Assembly: GCA_947624725.1 (NCBI GenBank)
Contig: CANQLP010000037.1
Location: 1-10,922, forward strand
From: an uncultured Clostridia bacterium
GTDB lineage: Bacteria; Bacillota_A; Clostridia; TANB77; CAG-508
Direction of reading: 5' to 3'
DNA: 10,922 nt
Part shown: in pieces, positions 1-7,100 of the stretch
How positions within the stretch are numbered: the first letter of the stretch is position 1
How the letters are laid out: every line of letters begins with the position of its first letter
Made by a program: the position numbers and the translations under genes
The notes under the pieces: model-generated
Database searches by the model: none
Seen by the model: the letters and a program-made list of their open reading frames with translations, nothing else
What the model was told of the DNA's origin: nothing

Positions 1-34
1 TATAATAGGAAAGGAGGATTACTTTCCTATTATA
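1..34. repeat. Palindromic hairpin, copy 1
   Basis: TATAATAGGAAAG (1-13) and CTTTCCTATTATA (22-34) are perfect inverted repeats of 13 bp around an 8-base loop (14-21). The loop and right end of the left arm contain AAAGGAGG, which resembles a ribosome-binding site but has no start codon suitably placed after it. The stem may extend past the window edge. The same stem recurs at 163-191. Confidence 0.85.
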
Positions 35-103
35 GAACAAATCGGAAAGCCTTAATATAAGCTATACTTTAACATTTCTCTTTGGCTTTCCGTTAATTTG
101 TTC
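35..103. repeat. Long hairpin with one 3-base bulge
   Basis: The left arm (35-51) is GAACAAAT followed by CGGAAAGCC. The right arm is GGCTTTCCG (84-92), then an unpaired TTA (93-95), then ATTTGTTC (96-103). This gives 17 base pairs with one bulge and a 32-base loop. It begins directly after hairpin copy 1 with no spacer, which argues for one folded unit rather than chance neighbours. No T run follows, so it is not a standard terminator. Confidence 0.8.
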
Positions 104-110
104 ATCGCGC

Positions 111-134
111 GAGATTTTCAGTTATGAAAATCTC
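111..134. repeat. 9-bp hairpin
   Basis: GAGATTTTC (111-119) and GAAAATCTC (126-134) are perfect inverted repeats around the 6-base loop AGTTAT. It sits between the long hairpin and the short GC-richer stem and is followed by TGTGCA, not by a T run. Confidence 0.75.
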
Positions 135-135
135 T

Positions 136-162
136 GTGCATCTCTGCACGTAGTGCTTTTTT
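136..162 (+). terminator. Possible weak intrinsic terminator for an off-window plus-strand transcript
   Basis: GCAC (146-149) and GTGC (153-156) can pair around GTA and are followed directly by six T residues (157-162), as expected of a small terminator reading rightwards. The same GCAC arm can instead pair in GTGCA (136-140) with TGCAC (145-149). The two stems exclude each other because both use 146-149. Four base pairs is short for a terminator, and the T run also forms part of the next hairpin, so the call is tentative. Confidence 0.3.
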
Positions 163-197
163 ATAATAGGAAAGGATAACTTTCCTATTATAAAAAA
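157..197. repeat. 18-bp perfect hairpin, copy 2 of the terminal palindrome
   Basis: Positions 157-174 and 180-197 pair perfectly over 18 bp around the 5-base loop GATAA. The core stem TATAATAGGAAAG is identical to the hairpin at 1-34; only the loops and outer bases differ. T residues lie on the 5' side and A residues on the 3' side on both strands, so the U run is inside the stem and does not follow it. That does not fit a classical terminator in either direction. Confidence 0.85.
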
Positions 198-255
198 AAA
201 TTATATGGTTACTTGTCACTTTATAACTGTAAATAGTAACAAAAAAATTTTTCTC

Positions 256-284
256 TTGCTTTTCTTTCTAAATTATTATATATT
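256..284 (+). promoter_or_regulatory. Possible promoter of the YlmH gene
   Basis: TTGCTT (256-261) could act as a -35 box and TATATT (279-284) as a -10 box, 17 bases apart, which would start transcription about 20 bases before the ribosome-binding site. The -10 box differs from consensus at one base, while the -35 box shares only its TTG. In DNA this AT-rich such matches occur easily by chance. Confidence 0.3.
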
Positions 285-309
285 TTCATAAGAATTTCTT
301 GAAATTTTC

Positions 310-315
310 GGAGGG
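310..315 (+). promoter_or_regulatory. Ribosome-binding site GGAGGG of the YlmH gene
   Basis: GGAGGG is a strong Shine-Dalgarno match but lies 13 bases before the ATG at 329, longer than the usual 5-9. The spacer is only A and T. It still decides the start: the in-frame TTG at 299 lies upstream of this site and has no ribosome-binding site of its own. Confidence 0.65.
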
Positions 316-328
316 AAAAATTTTTTAT

Positions 329-1108
329 ATGAAAGAACAATCAAATAGTGAATTATTATTTGCAAAAATTGATGATAAAATCAAATTTTGTAATACTAAA
401 AATAAAATTACACATACAGATTTTTTTACTGAACCTGAAATAATAAAAATCGAAAAACACTTAAATTCAAAAAAAATAAAAAACTACTTCTTTTTTGGAG
501 GATATGAAGAAGCAAAACGAAAAATTCTTTTCTTTTACCCAGAAAAATTAACATTAGATATGGCTTTTTCAAATGTTAATAAAATTTTAGAAATAATAAG
601 AATTGCTCTTCCAAATAGTCAAAAAAATACTTTTGAACATCGAGATTATTTAAGTGGGATCATGAAATTTGGAATTGTAAGAGAAAAATTCGGAGATATT
701 ATCGTTTACCCTGAAGGTGCAGATTTTATTATTCAAAAAGAAAATGGAGTTTATTTTAAAGAAAATTTAAGCCAATTGATTAGATTTAGAAAATCTACAA
801 TTGAAATTTTAGATATATCAGAAATTCATGAAAACATTGAGCAAACTGAAGAAATTTCTATAATAGTAAACTCTATGAGAATAGATAATTTTATATCTGA
901 AATATGCCATTGTTCTCGAAAAAAAGCTGAAGAAATTCTACTTCAGGAAAATGTAAAAATAAACTATGAAACTATCACCAAAAATTCAAAAATCGTAAAC
1001 TTTGGAGATATATTAACAATACGAGGATTTGGTAGATTTGTTGTAAAAGAAATATCTAAAAAAACAAAATCAAATAAAGATGTTGTTATTTTAATTCATA
1101 ATAATTAG
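329..1108 (+). CDS. ylmH: YlmH-family S4-domain RNA-binding protein
   Basis: The product is 259 residues from the ATG at 329, close to the usual YlmH length. The N-terminal two thirds show the YlmH fold signatures: FFGGYEEAKRK at about 55-65, HRDYLSG at 104-110 and GIVREKFGDI at about 115-124. An S4 RNA-binding domain fills the C-terminus from about residue 183 (MRIDNFIS, then the SRKKAEEIL helix, a VKIN strand and FGDILTIRGFGRF). There is no signal peptide or membrane segment, so the protein is cytoplasmic. In Bacillus subtilis YlmH lies in the ylm-divIVA division cluster and has been described as a ribosome quality-control factor that binds stalled large subunits carrying peptidyl-tRNA, in the manner of the S4 protein RqcP. 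Here it stands without those neighbours as far as the window shows. It is convergent with the surface-protein operon and probably functionally unrelated to it. The family call is confident; the role in this organism is by analogy. Confidence 0.88.
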   Translation: MKEQSNSELLFAKIDDKIKFCNTKNKITHTDFFTEPEIIKIEKHLNSKKIKNYFFFGGYEEAKRKILFFYPEKLTLDMAFSNVNKILEIIRIALPNSQKNTFEHRDYLSGIMKFGIVREKFGDIIVYPEGADFIIQKENGVYFKENLSQLIRFRKSTIEILDISEIHENIEQTEEISIIVNSMRIDNFISEICHCSRKKAEEILLQENVKINYETITKNSKIVNFGDILTIRGFGRFVVKEISKKTKSNKDVVILIHNN

Positions 1109-1116
1109 AGGTTTCA

Positions 1117-1177
1117 CATGGGAAACAGAAAAGACGTGCAGTTTTTTTTAACTGCACGTCTTTCTGTCCCCTACATG
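1117..1177. terminator. Bidirectional terminator hairpin between convergent genes
   Basis: GACGTGCAGTT (1133-1143) pairs with AACTGCACGTC (1150-1160) around a six-T loop. The stem continues with AAA/TTT past one bulged A and with ACAG (1125-1128)/CTGT (1164-1167), about 18 bp in all. GGG/CCC and CAT/ATG can add outer pairs with bulges. It sits between the stop at 1108 and the minus-strand stop at 1185, the only place where both transcripts need to end. The T tracts outside the stem are interrupted (TCTTTCTGT on plus, CTTTTCTGTTT on minus), so termination may be only moderately efficient. Confidence 0.75.
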
Positions 1178-1184
1178 AACATTT

Positions 1185-4100
1185 TTATTTATAGAATTTT
1201 TTCTTTTTTATAAATTCTACTGTCACATAACTTACTCCTGATATTATAATTATCACTGGTACTACTATTAATAATGCATCTGTTAATTTATCTATTTTAT
1301 CTTTTGTCTCAGACTCTTTCTTTGTCAATCCTGTTGGAGGTGAAAATGTTACATATTCTGTAAAATCAGTATCACTTTCGGACTTTGATATCTCTACCAT
1401 TGTTTTAGAATTCTTTTCACTATTTATTGATTCTATTGGATCTTTTGTTGTATTTCCTATATTTCCTGTTTCGTCATTTCCTGCTTTATTTGATTTTACA
1501 TATATTTTTCTTCCAGCTGTATTTGTTGCTTTTATTATTTCTGCTAAGTTTTCTATCTCAATTCCTTCTAAACTTACTTCTGATGTTAATATCTTTGATG
1601 CCTGTAAATCCATTATATATAAGTTATCTTTTATATTATTATCATTATTATATGGATTTCCTATAGTTTTTATTTTTGTTGCTCCATTTATCTCTCCATC
1701 TTTGTTATAATCATAATTCATTTCTGCTTCACTTATTTCAGTATATGCATCTTCTGGTATTGTTGATAAAAACTTATACAAGTCTTTATTTATATTTTCA
1801 TCTTCTATATTAAATGCTAAATTATTATTTTTATTTTTTGTTTTATTACAATATTCCCTCTCTCCATCTGATATTGACTTTGTATCTGAAGTTATGTCTT
1901 TTAATAAGCCTTTCTCTGCTATTTCATCTAACTGATATGTTAAATATGTTGTTTGGTTATTCTCATTTTTGTTTTCTTCTGGTTTAAAGATTAAATCATT
2001 ATCAACATAATCTATAAATTGATCTACTCTTGTTTTTACTACTTTATGTTCTACTTCATTACCATACTTTTCATCTTTAACATCATTATAATAATATATA
2101 TTTCCTAGATAGTACCCTGTTTTATAATTATTGTCTACTTTTTTCTTTATATTCGTATAAGTATATGCCTTCTTTATATTTTCTGATCCTATTTTATCTG
2201 TATTCCCTCCATAATTATGAACTCCATTATCTGCTTTTACTAATGAATCTTCTCCTTCATATAACAATTTATACAAATAACTATTACTGTAATTATAATT
2301 TCTTTCTTCTTTTCTTATTCTATCTGTTATTTTTAAATCATTATACGTTGTTTTTGTTTCACTATTTCCCAAATATTTAATATTTAAGTCAACCTTTGAT
2401 TCATTTTCTATTGCTTCCTCTAACCAACTTGATAAATGATCTACTTCACTATTATTTGCTATTGCTATTCTAAATTTTAATACTATTGTCATTCCCTGTA
2501 ATATATCATTATCAATATTTGCATATCTAAATCCTTGGTTATCTCCATTTCTATTTAATATTTGTACTTCTGAATTTCCTATTGATTTTTCATAATTAGG
2601 AACTGCTGTATGCTTTATTTCATTACCATCTTTTTCATATATTATATCAAATGGTAAATCTATTAATGTTTTTCCATCTGATGTTATTGCTTTTATCTCT
2701 GTTATATCATTCATAAGTTGTAATTTTGCTTTTGGTCTTTCTATTAATCCAAAGTTTACATCTCTTACTGAATAATTATAATGATCATCAGGTAATGTTC
2801 CTGATATTTTTTTATTATCTTTATCTGTATAATCATCATCAAAGTATTCAATTTGTATATTAAATGTTTTGGTATCTGCAAACATTGCTGTATGTTCTGC
2901 TAAAAGTTTAGATTCTTCTGTATTATTTTTTGCTTTTAATACTGAATCCATTGGATATGTTGTTGTTGTTGAATATGCATTAACTTCTAACCTTCTTATT
3001 TCATTATCTTTTGCTACTGAATATATATTTTCTCCTTTTATTGGTTCACCATTACTATTAAATTCTACAGTATTTCCTGACAATTCTGCAAATTCGGTTG
3101 CTTCAATCACAGATGCTTCATCTCCATCTCCAATAACTGTATATTTTGTTGACTGATAATCTTGTCCTGAATATTTTATTGTATTTCCATCTATTGTATC
3201 AAGTTTTTCATATTCATCTCCATATACAAATCTTACTATATATTTTCCAGCATGTAATCTATATCTGTCATCTATTGAATTATAATCACTAGTTCCAGAC
3301 AAATTAGAATCTACATTATCACCAAAATAGTATCTTCCATCATCTCCTGTTCTATACCATAATCCTGTATCTACCAAATATTCTTCATTAGCGACTTTAT
3401 CTTGAATAACTTCATAAAGCTTAACAATTACATTTTTGGCTGCTTCATCATTACCTTTCATCATTCCATCACCAACTAATTGACCATCTAACTCTGATTT
3501 TACTTCTTTATCTATTTCTTCAAATACTACTCCTGATATATTTCTATAATCTTTCTTTTCTCCTCCTGGTGGTGTTTCTCCCCCTGGTGGATTTCCTCCT
3601 CCTGGTGGATTTCCTCCTGGTGGGTTTCCTCCTGGTGGCGTTTCTCCTCCTGGTGGGTTTCCTCCTGGTGGTTCATCACTATTTGGATTGTCTTTTAATA
3701 TAATTGATATTCCTGTTTCAAAAGTATCATCTTCAAATTTATCAGTATTAAATTTATTATCATTAATGTTTTCAAAAATATTTCCTGGATTTGAGTCTAT
3801 ATCTACTAATCCTGCTGGAGTAATATTATCACTCTTATAGAAAGAATATGCTCCAATTTCCGCAACATTAAATTTACCATCACCAATTCCGCCACTTTCT
3901 TTATCTAACATAATATATCCATTAGAATCTTTTACAACTTTATATTTTAAAATTATATCTAATTGCTCTCCTGGAGATAATATTCTATTATTTAATTCAT
4001 CTCCTGTAAAGAAATTCTGATTAAAGTTAGATGATTCTACAGATGTATTTTTAAATTTAGATTCAGAACTTATAGAAAGCTCTTTTCCATTTAATGTTAC

Positions 4101-7100
4101 TGTTTTCAATTCAAGTTCAGATGAAGAATAATCAACAATTTCTCTTACTACAGCATTAGCATTATCATTATCAGAATCATTTTTAACTGTAATTTTATAT
4201 GTTAAAATAATTTGTAAATCATTATCTCTTCCTAAATCTGTGTATGGATTATTTTTATTTAAAATTTCTTGAATTGTTTCATCATAATTTGATGTTCTAA
4301 ATTCATAGTCTTCTCTATATATTCTTAATGAATAAGGTTTCTTCAAAGTATTATCATCATTAACTTCAAATCCTCCACTACCTAATTTTGAATATTGATA
4401 ATTTGTCTTGAATCCATTTACTGTAACCTCAGCCTCAACAACATCTTTCTTCAAAGATAAATCTCCATATTCTCTTTCTCTAATTCCTAAATTTAAGTAT
4501 TTCATATAATCAGTATCTTCAAGTTTCGAAGTCATTAAATTCCAATTCAATCTAGCTTTCATATTGATAATTGAATCCTCTGTATTCCAAATAACTTTAC
4601 TTTCTTGTAATCTAGAAGTTGGATTTCCATTATTATCATTTGTATTATAAGATAAATCTCCTTCTTTTACTCCTTCTGCATTAATATCAGTACCACTAAA
4701 TGCTTTATTATATGAAATAGTTTCTAATTGATTATTAAATCCATTTCTATTTATTTCTTTTCCATTAGAATCATTTAAAAATCTATCAGTCAAATCATGG
4801 TAATCTCTATTAAGATTAAGGTCATAAGGAAGATCTACACTATTAAATCTCTCTCCATCATAATTCCATACAACATAATACTCATATAAATCATCACTAG
4901 TATAATAAAATTCGTTTCCTTCTCCAAGATTATAATCTCCAATTGGTTCACTAGATGTAACAATTCTATCTTTACCTTTTCTTACTCTACCAAATGAATA
5001 TTTACCTGTGTCATGATCAACTTCTACAGTAGCAACAAGTTTCTCATTACCACTATCAATATTCCATAATTCAACTGTAATTCCCTTATATTCATCTCGT
5101 GGTATATTTCCAAGATTTTCTTCATCACCATCTTTAACATTATTACCATTTTTATCTAAAAATACCATTCCTCCTATTTCAGGATCCAATAATCTTATAC
5201 TATCTGAATCATAAGATTCTATTGTTCCATCAATTTGAGTATATTGATGTTTAAAATAACATGATTTATGACTACAAAATTCATAACGTCCACTACTTGC
5301 ACCATCTCCTCTAGACCAATCATTATGATCTATTGTACATATATATCGTTTATAAGAATACTTAATATTTTGAACACTATTAATTAAATTTTTGCATAAT
5401 AATTTTGGTGCATCAACTCTATACATTAAAGTAGCTTTTACTGTTTGTTCCTTCGTTATATCATCTACTTCTATATTAGTCCATTTAATTATATCTGAAT
5501 CATATACAACATTATTATCTCCAGAAATACTATTATCAACATACGTTAAGTAACCATTATTACTTAAATTTCTATTTAAATTTCCATCATATTCAATTAC
5601 GCCTGATATATCTTCAACTGATAAATAATCTATAATACGCTTATTATAATGCTCTTCACAATAATTTCCATTATGGTCTTTAACACTAATATTAGGATCA
5701 TCAAATTTGAAACTTAATTCTATTGTATATGTAATATAATATCCCTTTTCAACTTCTACTGGATGTTCGTATTTCCAATTATTATCTTTTTCATTTCTAC
5801 CAGTTAAATTTTTAGTGACAATTTCTCCAGCTTCATTAGGTATTCCAATTGAACTTATATATTTTTTTATACTTCCTGTTTTTACTATATCTTTTTTTAT
5901 TTCAAAATAATCTGATGATTCAACACAAATTTGTGTACCTTCAACCTTAAATTTAGTAGTATTTGTATATATTCCTGGTAAAGTTTGAGCTTTAACTCGT
6001 GTTGTAACTGTTATCACTTTTCTACTATGCCCTGAAATTGTCATAGTAGCAGTACCACTTGAATCTATCGTTGTTCCATCATCAACTTTAATACTATCAA
6101 TAACAATTTCTTTATCTGGTATATCTTGGAATGTACCTTCTATGTCAACTGAATTTGGATTTTCAACGACTATTTGATAAACAACTGTTTTTTCTTCTAC
6201 ACTTACTCCTAAATCAACTGGATTATTCAATTTTTCATTTTCAGATAAATTACTACGATTTTTATTTTCACCATTTACTGACAAAATATATTTATTTATA
6301 ATTGGTATATTACTTTGAGATATTTCAATATAATCTGAAGATGAAGATGGTAATGGAAATTCACCATTAACAAAACTACCTTTAGATGGATCAAAATAGT
6401 TTATACCACTACCTGTAGATTGACCCTCTCCTTGTGTACTACCATCTGTTGATGGCGTATTTCCATCTGTCGGTGGCGTACCATCTTCTGTTCCACTATC
6501 ATTAAGTATAGGTATAAATGTAGCTCTATTTTCGTATGGTCCTCCTTCATTAATATCCTTATTACCCCATAATCTTAATCTAATTGTTAAAATTTGACCA
6601 GAAGCAATATTAAATTCTTCATCTAAATCAAAATCTTTATTAATATTATCTATTTTTTGTGTCTTATCTACTTTTTCTGTATTTTCTTCATCATCATTTT
6701 TAGAAAATACTTCATAAACACCATTTTCGCTAGTAACCACTCCTCCATCAAAGAAATTTACTCCACTAGTGCCACTAGTTTCGTTATGAAACATATCTAT
6801 TAATTTACCTCTAATAGGAATCGTGCCTTTATTTTTTACATTAATCTCATAATTTACACCACAAGAACTATCTTTTGTAATAGCTGGATTCTCCCTCTTT
6901 TTTTCATCTGTCATATTTGATCTTGAATTTTCATCTCTATAATAAATATTTTCATCAACTTTTAAACTTCTATCTAAAATTTGATATATATGTTTATCAA
7001 CATTAATATTAATAATTGGAATTATTTCCATATAATCTGTAGAAATATATTCTTTTCCAGGTGTTGTACCTGATGAATCGCCACCTCCACCAGGAACTGT

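Larger units (their letters stand above)
1..197. other. Gene-free region packed with inverted repeats (possible structured RNA or palindromic repeat element)
   Basis: No credible coding frame is seen here. Almost every base of 1-197 lies in or between inverted repeats: a 13-bp hairpin at 1-34, a 17-bp hairpin at 35-103, a 9-bp hairpin at 111-134, a short one at 136-149 and an 18-bp perfect hairpin at 157-197. The first and last hairpins carry the same stem, so the left arm of one can also pair with the right arm of the other and enclose the whole element. The core GGAAAG/CTTTCC occurs in three of the hairpins. It could be a non-coding RNA, the 3' end of an off-window transcript, or a small palindromic repeat element. 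The left boundary is unknown because it meets the window edge. The function is unknown. Confidence 0.6.

Noticed and set aside
157..197. 18-bp hairpin as an intrinsic terminator
   Set aside because: On either strand the T run precedes the stem and A residues follow it, so there is no U tract after the hairpin.
1..197. tRNA or known riboswitch in the left region
   Set aside because: No cloverleaf with acceptor and T-arm signature, and no recognisable riboswitch core; only simple hairpins are seen.
299..301. TTG at 299 as the YlmH start
   Set aside because: The ribosome-binding site at 310-315 lies downstream of it, and the family alignment starts after the ATG at 329.
3561..3671. CRISPR array or collagen-like domain
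   Set aside because: The units are contiguous without unique spacers and encode PPGG in frame, not G-x-y triplets.
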